DNA of 64,000 bases from Notospermus geniculatus (GCA_002633025.1 NMRB01000137.1:41918-105917), one strand, 5' to 3'. Counted from the first letter of the stretch, positions 1-11,462 are shown. Numbers and translations: made by a program. Notes: generated by a model not told the origin, from the letters alone.

Positions 1-356
1 TGAAAATTTGTGAGAAAGTCCGCAACTTTCCCCGCGAGCCCTTTGTTATGGTAATGAAGAACGCGTGTGGAGTTGGTCACGTTCGGATGAAGTCTGTTCA
101 AAAATCATCGACGATAGAGCTATTGTTAGGGAACGGCGTGGCCTAATGGAAAGGCGTCGAAAGAGGTATTGCGCAATACCATTCCAGGCCCAACAGGCCT
201 AAGAACTACACTTGCCAAATATTGAAACAGGCTATGATTGTGACCGACTGCGCTTGAGCGCATGAATAAATTCATTCAAATCATTTCCATATTCAGCGGG
301 AGAATGCGCCGGGCTAGTCACCCCCGCCACCTTAATCATTAGTAAATCCACAGGTA
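1..356. other. Stretch with no recognised feature
   Basis: I see no open frame with coding character, no tRNA-like promoter and no inverted repeat here. It is ordinary non-coding sequence up to the first MITE. Confidence 0.5.
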
Positions 357-589
357 AAGTCTGGCAACATCTATCTTTGACCTAATGGAATGCGGAAGTA
401 AGGAGATTGATCGTTGGATTTTCCGCGGACCTTTAATCACATGCGGCTATTGAATGACCGGTGGACAACACGAACAATCGGGAACGACCACAAGTGATCG
501 ACAGGCATGATAAAAACCGCAAAGCTCTGCCACATTACATGACTTCCGCATTCCATTAGGTCGAAGATATAATAGGTGTTGCCAGACTT
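357..589. mobile_element. MITE with about 44-bp imperfect inverted ends
   Basis: The ends read AAGTCTGGCAACA and its reverse complement, followed in both arms by a shared segment containing CCTAATGGAATGCGGAAGT. No coding capacity. A related core with the same TGGAATGCGGAAG motif sits at 45345-45548. The target duplication is not clear. Confidence 0.65.
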
Positions 590-800
590 CAATAAACTTA
601 AATATTTCCCAAAATCTTCAGTGGACTAACTTTTGCTTTTTACGGCTGATATTTAGGGCCTTGGAATTAAGACATATTTTGAGACAAAAATTACCTTGAT
701 TTTTGGATTGGACGTATTCCGACGAATCACAGCCAGAATCAAGAGGGCGACAGTAGTCTCTTAAATCGTCAGATGTAGAGACTACTCTGTGGTCTAGGTC

Positions 801-862
801 CAATGCAACTCATTCACAATATTCACGTCAGTACATATCGCCGACAATAGGTGGCAGCACCG
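801..862 (+). repeat. 62-bp dispersed repeat, copy 1
   Basis: This segment is nearly identical to 35921-35982, sharing TTCACGTCAGTACATATC and ACAATAGGTGGCAGCACCG. It has no coding character. The second copy stops at the N beside the large palindrome at 35984. Confidence 0.7.
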
Positions 863-1234
863 CAGGCGTAGCGTGGATAGAGAACCAGTGAGTGAGTGTT
901 TACAACTTGGACGTTCAGCTCCTTTAAAGCCTGTTTGTTTCCCAGCAAAACGCTTTTTTCAGCTTCAAAAAATTTACAGAGCATTTTCCTAAATGAATTT
1001 CGTTCGGTTTTCCAGTCAAGTCAGGGCTATTCCTTCCGTCTCATTTAGATCTACCCAGCCTGCTGAATATTGTGAATAGGCCTATTCAAGGCCTGTTCAA
1101 CTACAGTAGTAATGCTCAATCTACACGATCCAATTTTTCTGTCAATTTTTTTGATCTGAGAGAGAGGTGTTTGACGAAAGACCCCGGGTGAAAGACCTGG
1201 ATGTTTGAACTTCATCTACCTGCGCGGCAGGAAT

Positions 1235-2018
1235 TTTTAGCTCTCCGGGGTGAGCTATTACGATGGTGCAGCGTCCGTCGTCGTACGTCGTGGTCCGTCG
1301 GCCGTCGTCGTGTTCCGTTAGCAGGGCACGTTTCGTAACCGCTGGAGCTATTGATCTAAAACTTGGTACATACACATAGCCCTTGGTCAGATGACCCATG
1401 ACACCAAGTTTCGGTCCGATTCGGTTGTTGGCTTGGCCACCGGGTGGCCCAAACCAAAAACACAAAAAGTGCAATAACTCCTGAACTAATGACTGGATCG
1501 TCTCCAAATTTTTATCATAGGTGTATCTAATGAGGATACATGACATATATAACGGGTTTTTGATTTGACGTACTTTTCAATGTCACAGAGGTCAAAGTTC
1601 GACAAAAGTGACGAACCTGCCACAGTTTGTCATTATTTCACCGAGCGACTTCATATTTTGCATAAACATGCATTGGAGGGGTACCTTAAAAATACCAAGT
1701 TTCGGCCAGATTGGACATCCAGTATGGCCGCCAGGTGGCGTAACCTGAAAATCAAGTAGGTGCTGTAACTCAGGAATGCCTTAACCCAAAGCGCTCCAAT
1801 GTGCTATGTGGCCCCCTGCAGATGACCTTTATGTCCATGTGAAGTTTCGGCCCGATCGGACATCCAATATGGCCACTAGGTAGCATAACCCAAAAATCAT
1901 CAAAGTCCTACCTGGGAATGACTTGACCGAGATTGCTCATAACTGATATGTACCTCCCTCTGTCATTAGACTATTATGTCCAACCGGTGAGCACATGGTC
2001 CATGGATCATTTCATTTT
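1235..2018 (+). repeat. Dispersed AGCTCACC-type repeat, copy 1
   Basis: The repeat opens with a TTTTAGCT...GGTGAGCT head followed by a CGTCGTCCGT-rich tract, and closes with GTGAGCACATGGTCCATGG. The body consists of diverged units of roughly 110-150 bp, each carrying a motif like ATATGGCCGCCAGGTGGC. Other copies are at 10271-11462 (+), 37929-38831 (+) and 50135-51101 (-). The head region also carries spaced AGGTCA half-sites (here ATGTCA, 3 nt, AGGTCA at 1590-1604). There is no transposase; the 134-codon reverse-strand frame across its head is a low-complexity shadow. Confidence 0.75.
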
Positions 2019-2816
2019 ATCACTCTTTGTATTAGGGTAATGGAAATAGGTCAGCTTTAAGCCAGGCTGAACAACCGGGCATGCGGATATCAGAGGTTCT
2101 CAGCGCTCGCTCCCTTCGTCTCAGCAGTTTGTCCGCTGTTAAATCGACTGCGATCATTTCAACGTGATCGTCGTAGGTGAAAACTGGGCTGCAGTCTCGA
2201 CTCGTGCCTGTTTTTGCGGCAGCACCACCAACCTTATCTTTAGTCGCTGACACGTGTTACACTGCGAACGGTCGGTTAAGGTTTAACGATTTATTTCATT
2301 ATGAATAAAATTTTAAATAATGTGAAATATCGATTGGTTTTCTTTCGTTTGTAACACCGTTTTTCCCCCTCTCCTTTCTAGTCCAGGAGCTAACAAAGCT
2401 TTAATGCAATCTCGTACCCAGATCTACCTCATCCGAGGATATCTCTGGCAAGGACTGCGACCTGACCAAAATTTCTGGTCAACCGCTGGCAGCGTGCCAA
2501 AATGTTTGTTTCATACAATATTTCGTTCTTCGATGACTGAAAAGTAGCATATATGCCTAAAGAGCCATATAATACACCCAAACCACAAAGTTGTTTGAGT
2601 ATTGGAGCAATTTCAAACGTCGAAAAGTTTAGTTGGGAACATCAAACTGCGGGTGCCAGCTTCGGTGTGATTCGCCTCAAAATTAGCATATCGCGCATGC
2701 GCAGTATTCCTGAAGTCGTCAGCCCTTTCCAGTGGTGTTGTAGGAACGTAAACTCACTGGGGACGAGTTTGGCTTTAATGCACATCTCAAGTACAAAAAC
2801 GTTTTTGGGTTTGTAG

Positions 2817-2994
2817 GTTACTTTCTATCCCACTGACCATAAAACCCCAAATTCTTAAGTTTGAATTTTGGGTACTGGCTTTACCATTGGAGCAAATCAG
2901 AGCATTGTACAGGGGCTTGGAAACTGATGTACAGCTAAGTTTTAAATGGGTGGCTTGGGACCCTATAAATGTATTGCCAATAGATAGAAACATG
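2817..2994 (+). CDS. LamG-like exon (C-terminal part of domain)
   Basis: This is an exon-sized open segment of 59 codons preceded by a pyrimidine-rich acceptor ending TTTGTAG and followed immediately by a strong donor, ATG|GTAAGT. Residues 18-33 read WVLALPLEQIRALYRG, the typical last strand and helix of laminin-G/concanavalin-like domains, where the pattern is roughly hydrophobic-x-x-A-L-x-x-E-x-I-x-x-L-Y. It continues with DVQLSFKW and PINVLPIDRNM. The exon starts one base into a split codon and ends in phase 0. A diverged copy of its 3' half is at 9391-9514. The protein would be a secreted or surface adhesion-type module if the family assignment holds, but the full gene is not visible. The exon limits are my inference from splice signals. 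Confidence 0.5.
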
Positions 2995-3447
2995 GTAAGT
3001 TCATTGATGTCGCAGACATGTGGGTCTTGGTGATACTGATATATCAAAGGTTGATATTTTTCCTGTCCCTTTCTGTGAAGCGCTGCAAATTTGGCTCCTA
3101 GGCCAGAGACAGAACCTATTAAGTTCCCTCCGCATGTTTATGGATCCCGGCAACTTACTGAGATCGTCAATGTTCTTCTCCGGGCTCACTACCACATTGA
3201 TTTTGATATTAATATCAACTTTGATATTTTGAGATATCTCAGGATCTGGTACAGTTTGCGACTGGAACTTTGCCTTACCAGATCAGAGGTCACACAAGAA
3301 CGTTACTGCTACTGAAATTGTCCACCTCTAGGTTGGACAATCTAGAGATATCATGTGATATTTGATATGTAAATTTGATAATCTAAACTCGGCAACTGGT
3401 GTAGGAAAGAAGCCTAAGATCTTCGCCACGAAGGGGTTATCACTTAT

Positions 3448-3765
3448 GCACTTTCAGATCACGCAATGACCTTGATTGTTTGAGGTCAAGGTCAAGTTCA
3501 AATTGAAATAATTGGCTGGTCCTAAGAACTTTTAACATAGGACAAGTGAGCATCATGGATCCAAATTATACACCCCGAAAGATGCTTCTTTCGTTTATGC
3601 AATGACATTGAAGGCCAGAGGTCAAGGTCAAGGTCATAATTAATATTGAAATGGTAAATAATTTTGGCAGATGACTAGTTAGTGACCTGAAACCAAGTAC
3701 TGTTGAGGAGACTCTTTCAGTTTTTTTTCAATGACCATGGAGTTGGCCGCGCAAGGTCAAGCTAA
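3448..3765 (+). repeat. Three diverged units with AGGTCA tandem half-sites
   Basis: Three units spaced about 130 bp each contain an ATGACCWTG-like segment followed by a block of AGGTCA hexamers: AGGTCA-AGGTCA-AGTTCA at 3483-3500, three consecutive AGGTCA at 3618-3635, and a decayed AAGGTCAAGCT block near 3748-3762. AGGTCA is the nuclear-receptor half-site consensus. Function is not shown by sequence alone. Confidence 0.5.
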
Positions 3766-5733
3766 AACATTCCTGTTGCGTGAAAATGTTCAACATGTTG
3801 AAGTGCGCTTGCGCTTATGCTAGAGGACAAACATTTGGTGGGAAAAACGATTTCCCACCAACATAACAGAAGTACCGGGGCTCGACTTCATCAATTCTGC
3901 GGTCACGTTAATCTAGCCGATATGTCATCCATGGTTACACATCGTTGGTGCAAGTTTGAAAACTTAAGTATATTAAATGTTGAAATAATATATCAAGATT
4001 TTAAAATTTTTCGCTGCACAGAATTTTGATTGAAAATAATTACGATAGAATTTATTTTTTTATTCCAGGTTGACAAACTTAATTCGAGCTATGAGCAACT
4101 TTTAGAATCGCAAATGAGAAGTTTAGTCCTTGAATGAATTTTGCGTCTTGACGAGAATTTCGCAATCTTGAATAAATTCCGTTTGACTACGGCCATAATC
4201 CATGAGTAATAGACTGTGACGTTATGTACATGTCTCGCGTTAAGAAAAGGTATTTGTCTCCATACCTTATTCCCACGGAGAACATGTCCATGATTCTGTA
4301 CTACCAGCCAGTTGAAGACATGACTTGAACCTTATACCGGTATCTAACATACTTAGTATTCGGTCCTCACACTTAGATTTTTGAGGCTGTCTTCTGGCAT
4401 TAGAAATATTTATCTGTATTTGCATCCCCCCCATTCTCCTTCTGCTGTCTCAATATACAAACTACGCAAGATATCTACCGTTAATAAGATTTTAATACAT
4501 GTATTTATAAGGGGCGTCCAAGTTTGGTATTGGGCTATCTCTCATTCATGTCATTCTCTTTATCAGTTTCCCTATCCGTTATATTAGCTTGATGCACGGG
4601 CGTCAAAGCTTGGTTTTTTCTCGTCTTTCTCATTTTCATTACCGTACCACTTTTTTGTCATTTTTTGGAGAAGTGCTCCCTTCTGACTTTAGGCCCTCCT
4701 CTATTGCCCTGATTTCCTTTTTGTTGGCTTTCGGAGTGTGCAGCAGGTTGCAGCTCTATTGCCATCTTTTGTCTCTTCTTTCCTTGTGTTTACCTCTTAA
4801 TTACAGAAGCTATAGCTATAATAAATTAATATGACCCCTTTCCAAATCACACGTGTACCGTACTAATCATACTCTGTTTCTGTTTTACAGGTCTTCTCGA
4901 TCTTTGCAATTAGCTCCAGCACTCAACAATGGGACCCTGTTTTTCTATTCAACTATTTCTTCGTTTTAGAACGTCCTTGTTGTGGTGTGTGCTGTCCTCT
5001 TTGTGCTTTGTGCACAGAGTTTATTTTATGTACTTTCTTGTCTGTGCCGTGTAACATAGACATCGCGCTACATCATGACAAAGACTTCGTTCAATAAATA
5101 CAATGTCCTCGTTTTGCATATACGATGTCCTCGTTTTGATGTCCTTTTTTTGCGGTTACAACCGCCCATACTGAACCCAACTTACATGAAGCTCGAAATA
5201 TCCAAGTCACTAGCCTGGCTGCGAAACACCTAGACATATGCCATTATATACATGTAACTGATCTCTTGTTAGGTTGAGTTGGGGAAGTTGAGATTGTTCA
5301 CCAGTGTGTTGTGCGTGACACTACGATACAATCTACGTGTATGTAACGCGTGTCATCTTAAGGCGACGCGGAATGCCGCTCGCAGATTGGGCGCTTTTTG
5401 TCAGGCGCCAAGCACCCCAGCGAATCAGATGAATGTCCGCGGGGGTTTGTGTGCGGTGACGAAGGGAGCGAGTGCTGAGAACCCCTGATGTTCTCAGGAC
5501 GCTTAGGACAGACGAATGAATTTTTATTTGACTTCACGCCTAAACAGCCCACTGCTACATTGATTGAAATGACTAATAACCACAAGTGTTCATTTCTTTT
5601 CAATTCTGGTCAATATCCCACTAATTTATTGCCTGCAAGTTGGGAGAATTGACATTTTGGAACGTGTACAGGATGTCATAATTGGGTATTTAAATCACAG
5701 TAAATTTGGCCTTCAGGTGACGTCTTACTTTCC
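3766..5733. other. Non-coding stretch, pyrimidine-rich in the middle
   Basis: I see no supported gene here. The part from 4380 to 5100 is pyrimidine-rich on this strand, includes an acceptor-like TTTTACAG at about 4884-4891 and an AATAAA at 5093-5098, then a short CGATGTCCTCGTTTT-type direct repeat. This could be the 3' part of a retroelement or of a host transcript. Around 5455-5500 it shares a short GAAGGGAGCGAG-type segment, inverted, with 2090-2130. Confidence 0.4.
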
Positions 5734-5737
5734 TTAA

Positions 5738-6372
5738 AGCTGAACTTAATAGATATAAACCCCAAGCGGCAGAGGTAGAAATTACAAACAACCATCCGCC
5801 ATGTTTTGAACAGCCACCGAACATGAATACACCCTCTCGGACGGTCACAGTTGGTTTCACTCGCCACCACGCTCTTGAACAGTAAAGATCTCAGCACAAC
5901 CGCCAGATGAGAAAAAAAGAAAAATAATCTTTGATGGTTCCGAGATTCGAACCCACCAACCCCTGACCAGTTGGCCGACCTCTTTCTATTTGCGCCACGA
6001 AGACTGCTTGCATACAACGGCGCCGATCTACAGTAAAAGCCGTTGTAGTTTTGAAGATCTCCATGAGGAAATAAAGCGATCGGAATTGCCGCTGTGCAAG
6101 CAAGCAGTCTTCGTGGCGCATACAGAAAAAGGATCGCCAATCGATCAGGGGTGTGTGGGTTCGAATCTTGGTACTGTCACGGATTATTTTTCGTTTTTTC
6201 TCATTTGACAGCTGTGCTGAGATCTTTACTGTTCAAGAGCGTGGTGGCAAGTGAAACCAACTGTGACCGTCCGAGAGGGTGTATGATGTTTGGTGGCTGT
6301 TCAAAACATGGCGGATGGTTGTTTGTAATTTCTACCTCTGCCGCTTGGGGTTTATATCTATTAAGTTCAGCT
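5738..6372. mobile_element. TTAA-flanked palindromic element with tRNA-like boxes in each arm
   Basis: Arms of about 275 bp (5738-6012 and 6096-6372) are inverted copies, flanked by TTAA at 5734-5737 and 6373-6376. Near its inner end each arm has a tRNA-like pair of Pol III boxes: a TCGTGGCGCA A-box-like motif and a GGTTCGAATCT B-box motif. In effect two tRNA-headed units face away from the centre. The overlapping 70-150 codon frames on both strands are by-products of the palindrome. It may be a MITE that captured a SINE head, or a SINE dimer that became mobile by TTAA ends. Confidence 0.75.
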
Positions 6373-7045
6373 TTAATCACATTCAATGGCCACCATTTTC
6401 CACCACTTTGAACCTCGCACTGAATATTTCATTATATCAGGCTTATTATTTGAAAAGAACAGACACCAGGCTTTGTGTCTGGGGGGATTGACCAGTACGC
6501 TACAGCATGTCTTGTCCAGTAAACAGCTTCTAATGCACATCATCGAGCCTCCTAAAGTCAAAATATGACGTCGACCGGAAGAGACTGTCATCATCTTCAG
6601 GAAGTAAAAATCTGCATAAAATGATAACACATGTAGAAGAAAATGACCAGTAAAGATGCGTCTAACGCTGTATGCACAAAAGGACTATTTTAACACACCA
6701 GGAAGATGCCATATCTGAAATACATGTATAAATTCACCTGCTTGTATACATACACCCTAAATAAAAATCCGCTGCTGTACCCACTGTGACAGTTGTCATT
6801 CAAATGCTGAATTTCCTTTTCGTGTGCGAACTGGAATCTGATCGGCAGAAATTGTGTTTCTGGGTTGACATCAGGTACTACTACCCCCCCCCCCCCCNCC
6901 CCCCCCCCCGCCCCGGCATATATAGGATGCGCGCCCCTCCCCCAACAATATATTCTATAACCACGCAACATAATCGGTCATTCAACAACACAAGCGGACA
7001 ATTTTTACAGAGGGATAATTTTTTCTGTTACACCGGTTTACACCA
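6373..7045. other. Non-coding stretch with poly-C tract
   Basis: There is no supported gene. A poly-C run at about 6884-6909 contains one ambiguous base at 6898, a likely homopolymer assembly problem. Confidence 0.5.
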
Positions 7046-8147
7046 GTGAGGAACCCGCAAATTAACATCAGGACTTGGCGCGGTGAACGATGTGACCGAA
7101 GTCTCCTTTTTCTAACGTTATTTCCATTTGTTTCTGGCGTGAAAATAAACCATTTGTGTTGGTCGTCCCGGAAATAAAACTTACACCATAGCGTTGCAGG
7201 TGAAATTTTCTTTTAAATTCATTCCTTTCTTCCTCAAAGCCGCACAGTATAGACAGATGGGTTGTAATCGGCGAGCATAGCCTCGGTCACCCAGCCGCTG
7301 TTTCGAATCTGGGAATCCGTATTGCAGTACTACTGTGGAACGAAACGGCTGGCTGCGCCAGAATACACGCAGTATTGGGGATAGCCTGGTTCCCTGGCCA
7401 CCGTCCAGATGGCGCTGCGTAGACGGTCCGTAGACGGTGGCCAGGCAGTAGCCGTTGCTTTTCCCCTGAATTCCGGGGAAAGGGTATGGCCTCGGGATTC
7501 ATAGCGTCAATTAATCTGACAATGAAAAGGACAAATTTTGAATAATGATAGAGGAAAAACATGGATTTAGCTAATTCAAACTTGTTACATACAGCACTGG
7601 TAAAAAGAACGTATATTTATGAGTTTGAAGTATTTTTACTTGGTCGAATCAATTATAATACACGGAATCGGTAGGCTGGCTTAGTCTCCTGCCCATGACG
7701 TCACTTCTCAATCAAATTCAACGGCTACTGCCTGGCCTCCGTCTACGCAGCGCCATCTCGACGGTGGCCAGGGAACCAGGCTATACTAGTACTGGGGATT
7801 CCCCGAACCTCGATACAGGATAATGCTTAATAATGTGTGGTTCAATGGTTCTATACATCACGCACGCCTGTAAACGAGGTTGCACTAAACATGCTAAAAT
7901 TCGGCCGAACTGGAAGTGATTTAGCTGTGCATACTGTGCGGCTTTAAATTAATGACATCCGATGGTGATAAAGACAACGTCTTTTGTGTTACGGTATTAT
8001 AATATTATCTGTATAAAAATGTACCGGTACACATAATTTTTTCATGACGCAAAGTCAACACCAAAACTGACGTCAATGACGTCGTTTCGGTGCAACCACT
8101 CGCAGCGCCGACCGGTTGGGATAAAACCGCAGGGCGGGTTCCCCATT
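7046..8147. mobile_element. Inverted-end element (GAGGAACCCGC family), long copy
   Basis: Ends read GAGGAACCCGC and GCGGGTTCCCC. Its left arm matches 9829-10010 and its right arm matches 9637-9750, both inverted, so it is the reverse-orientation copy of the element at 9637-10010. It has been enlarged by a second MITE at 7384-7781. It has no coding capacity. Confidence 0.7.
7384..7781. mobile_element. MITE with GCCTGGTTCCCTGGCC ends, TA target
   Basis: The arms are inverted copies of about 60 bp that include ATGGCGCTGCGTAGACGG and GTGGCCAGG. TA lies directly outside both ends. It is nested in the 7046-8147 element. Confidence 0.75.
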
Positions 8148-8772
8148 ATTTAGCGTTGGAAATAAATTCATGACACTCGAGTGACAACAGAGATATTTTC
8201 CCGATCGGTTAAGGTGGCGTCACGTGATACGTTGTAGAAAATCTAGTGACTGACAGGATGACGGAATTATCCTTGCAAAAGAACTGTGTCACATTTTGAA
8301 AACAAGAAAGTTCATTCTCGTTATCGTGATATGAAAGGGGATAGGCCTACACTTGAGGTGGTCACGACATGGTGTCATGTGTTGACAAAACCCATCTTCT
8401 CCGTTTTGACAATCGGTGAAGACTTGGGTATGCATACTTAACACCTACATGTAGGTCAATTGTCTACAAAAATCGAGAAGGAGAAAATATCAGCAGAAAA
8501 TATGACACCGACCCCGGAATATATCAGATTCCAAATGGCTTGACTTTCAGCAAGCCCAACAAATGCTCTTAAGGCACAGACATGAGAATACCGAGGGGAT
8601 GATTACTGAAAACGGAAATGCTTGAACTCATTCTACTACATTACACCATGGATGAGAAATAGCCTACATCTGTACTTTTCTCTCATCCAACAAAAAGGTG
8701 ACCCACAATCATGACAATGGCCGGTATACATGGTATATAAGCATTTTTAGCTGACCTGTGGTGAGCTCTTAA

Positions 8773-8919
8773 GCTAGGCGCACATGTGCGGCAAATCTCG
8801 ATGCGGTAGGGGTGTTTTTAAAGTTGACTGACCCAACGCTGTCGACTCGTCATATTCGGGTCAGTCGACTCTAAAAACACCCCTGCTGCATCGAGATTTG
8901 CCGCACATGTGCGCCTGGC
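8773..8919. mobile_element. Short TTAA-flanked palindromic MITE
   Basis: The arms of about 65 bp start GCTAGGCGCACATGTGCGG and are near-perfect inverted copies. TTAA at 8769-8772 and 8920-8923 gives the target duplication. The ORF calls across it are shadows. Confidence 0.8.
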
Positions 8920-9148
8920 TTAAGCCTGCGTGCACACTGCAAGCGAACTGGCGAAGCGGCGCGATAGTCTGGACGGAAATGAAAAAGGGTCCTTTTTCGG
9001 AAAACAGCAAGTTCTCTCCATTTTCCGGTACATTGTTGGCCGTAGATTCTGAATCAGAGGGGTGCCACTTTGGCAATCTGTGGCATTTTGAGAAAACCCC
9101 GTTTGAAGCTCAGGACACTGATATCATCATTGGACCCAGCAACTCTAA

Positions 9149-9390
9149 GCCCGGTGGTCGAGTGGTTAGCGCGCTTGACTTCCAAACTGTGCAATGGGTC
9201 GGCACGGGTTCAACTCCGGGCGAAGGCATATAATTGTGAAACAAAATGTGAAAAACTCGAGGGTCCGTCGGATGGGACTAAAAGCCGTGGTCCCTTGTAC
9301 CTGAGTGTCTATGCCAGGGCAAGTAAAAGACCCCAAACAGGTGGACTGTAGCCTGTCGTGGACTCCATACCTTCAGCAAAAACCCAACAG
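9149..9390 (+). mobile_element. tRNA-derived SINE
   Basis: The head 9149-9221 folds as a tRNA-like unit with matching GCCCGG and CCGGGC ends, an A box TGGTCGAGTGG and a B box GGTTCAACTCC (9207-9217). It is followed by an unrelated body containing AAGTAAAAGACCCC, a motif common in marine-invertebrate SINEs. The internal boxes imply Pol III transcription. The right boundary is uncertain, because it abuts a LamG exon relic. Confidence 0.7.
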
Positions 9391-9514
9391 GGTTACGACG
9401 CCGGTAAATGATATGAACTCAGCTTGGTACAGGAGAATGGGACCCGATGTACAGCTAACTTTTGAACGGTGGGATTTACACCCCATAAATGTATTACCAA
9501 CAGATAGAAACATG
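9391..9514 (+). pseudogene. Decayed copy of the LamG exon 3' part
   Basis: Translated in one frame this aligns with the end of the exon at 2817-2994: AWYRRMGPDVQLTFERW against ALYRGLETDVQLSFKW, then PINVLPTDRNM against PINVLPIDRNM. The donor that follows ATG in copy 1 (GTAAGT) is GTGCGT here, so splicing is probably weakened. The 5' half of the exon is absent or replaced by the SINE to its left. It could be a duplicated exon broken by SINE insertion, or a partial duplication. Confidence 0.5.
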
Positions 9515-9636
9515 GTGCGTCAGAAGCAGACAAGCATCTTCTTAATATTGTTTTCAGTAGTTATGTAATAAGAAATGATGTTTTTTTAATGTAAATTAAC
9601 ACAAAATGGGTCGAAATACATAAAAACGCCGTTTCT

Positions 9637-10010
9637 AATGAGGAACCCGCCCTGCGGTTTATCCCGACAGGTCGGCGCTGCGAGCGATTGTACCGAAACG
9701 ACGTCATTGACGTTATTTTAGGTGTTGACGTTGCGTCATGAAAATATTTCCTGTACATTTTTCTACAGGAAGAATGACATAAATGACGTTGTCCTTATCG
9801 CAATCGGATCTCTTAATTTTAAGAAAAAGAGGAATGAGTTTAAAAGAAAATTTCATCTGCTACACGATGATGTAAGTTTTACTGCCATGCGACCAACACA
9901 AATGGTTTATTTTCACGCCACCAATAAATGGAAATAACGTTAGAAAAAAGAGGTTTCGGTCACATCGCTCGCAGCGCCACGTTGTGACGTTAGTGTGCGG
10001 GTTCCCCATT
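9637..10010. mobile_element. Inverted-end element (GAGGAACCCGC family), short copy
   Basis: Ends read AATGAGGAACCCGC and GCGGGTTCCCCATT. The subterminal regions of both ends contain a GCGAGCGATTG or CGCTCGCAGCGCC type block. It is the compact relative of 7046-8147; its right half is also present at 28276-28435. Confidence 0.7.
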
Positions 10011-10589
10011 ACGTAGCCAGTTAAGAATTACTAAAACTGGCCCCATTTTCCTGTACAATTGGGTTGGCCTGTCCCAAAAGTCCAAAATAACATCTTGTAA
10101 ATATCCATGTTTACAAACATTGAATGTAAACAATGAAGTCGTGATACATTATCTTTACAGTTCGTGTTAAAGAACATTTTGAGATATCATATATAAACGT
10201 CTTACCTGTTGATCTTTTTCCTGATTGGGGTCGGAGTACAAATGAAAAATGTACGGTACTGAGTATAGTTTTTTAGCTCACCCGTGAGCTCTTTACAATG
10301 GCGCAGCGTCCGTCGTCCGTCGTCGTCCGTTAGCAGGGCACGTTTCGTAACCGCTGGAGCTATTGATCTGAAACTTGGTACATATATACCCCTAGGTCAG
10401 ATGACCTATGACACCAAGTTTCGGTCCGATCTGATTCCTGGCTTGGCCACCAGGGGGGATGAACCGAAAACCTTTAAAGTGCAGTTTCACCTTAACCGTT
10501 GATCGGATCATCACCAAATTTTTATCATAGGTACATCTTATGAGGATACACGACATATCACCCGGGTTTTTGATTTGACGTAATTTTCA

Positions 10590-10611
10590 AGGTCACAGAG
10601 GTCAAAGTTCA
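10590..10611 (+). promoter_or_regulatory. Nuclear-receptor half-site array (DR3 plus DR1)
   Basis: The sequence is AGGTCA, 3-nt spacer CAG, AGGTCA, 1-nt spacer, AGTTCA. The first pair has the DR3 geometry and the second the DR1 geometry recognised by RXR-partner and HNF4-type receptors. The same array recurs at 10861-10882, 38235-38256 and, inverted, 50718-50739; copy 1 at 1590-1611 has one changed base in the first half-site. Binding is inferred from consensus only. Confidence 0.45.
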
Positions 10612-10713
10612 AAATTTCATCGTTGGGTGGCACGTTTCGTGGCTATTTGTCCTGGATTGTTCAAATTAGGTATGATGATGTATCTAGGTACCCTCTACGT
10701 CTGTGGCGGATTT

Positions 10714-10801
10714 NNNNNNNNNNNNNNNNNNNNNNNNNNNNNNNNNNNNNNNNNNNNNNNNNNNNNNNNNNNNNNNNNNNNNNNNNNNNNNNNNNNNNNN
10801 N
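10714..10801. other. Assembly gap (88 N)
   Basis: A run of N inside the AGCTCACC-type repeat. Both flanks carry near-identical copies of the same repeat segment, which suggests a collapsed or wrongly joined repeat. Confidence 0.95.
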
Positions 10802-11462
10802 GTACATCTGATGAGGATACACGACATATCACCCGGGTTTTTGATTTGACCTAATTTTCAAGGTCACAGAGGTCAAAGTTCGAAATTTCATCGTCGGGCG
10901 GCACGTTTCATGGCTATTTGTCCTGGATTGTTCAAATTAGGTGTGATGATGTATCAAGGTGCCCTCTATGTCTGTGGCGAATTTCAGTCCGGTCAGACTT
11001 CAAATATGGCCACCAGGTGGCTATCTTGGAAATTGGGTGTTGGCCCATAGCTCGTTAACTACTGGAGGTAGAATGTTCTGAACTTGAACAAGTACGTATC
11101 TTTGTAGCCTTTACAAGTATGTCAAATTTCGGCCTGATTAAACTTCCAATATGGCCACCAGGTGGCGTAACCCGAAAATCATCGAATGTGCTAGAACTCA
11201 GGAACGACTTGACCCAGAGCGCTCAAATGTGCTATGTGGCTCCCTCTAGATGACCTTTATGTGCATGTGAAGTTTTGGCCCAATCAGACATCCAATATGG
11301 CCACCAGGTGGCATAAGTTAAACCCAGCAATCATTGCAGTCCTGCAACTTGGGAATAACTTGACCCAGATTGCTCATAACTGACATGTTCCTCCCTCTGT
11401 CATTACACTGTTACATGTATGTCCAAAAGGGTGAGCACATGGTCCATGGACCATTTCATTTG

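Larger units (their letters stand above)
10271..11462 (+). repeat. Dispersed AGCTCACC-type repeat, copy 2
   Basis: This has the same head (TTTTAGCTCACC, CGTCCGT tract) and tail (GTGAGCACATGGTCCATGG) as copy 1. The segment CCCGGGTTTTTGATTTGAC through GTCCTGGATTGTTC occurs twice, once on each side of the N gap, so the element either has an internal duplication or is mis-assembled. Confidence 0.75.

Noticed and set aside
1142-1546. 134-codon reverse-strand frame
   Set aside because: It runs over the CGTCGTC-rich head of a dispersed repeat; the composition is low-complexity and other copies do not keep the frame.
5676-6411. Several 70-150 codon frames on both strands
   Set aside because: They are mirror images caused by the palindrome 5738-6372 and have no family signature.
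9149-9221. Functional tRNA gene
   Set aside because: The ends and boxes fit, but the anticodon arm is irregular and the unit continues into a SINE body, so it is read as a SINE head.
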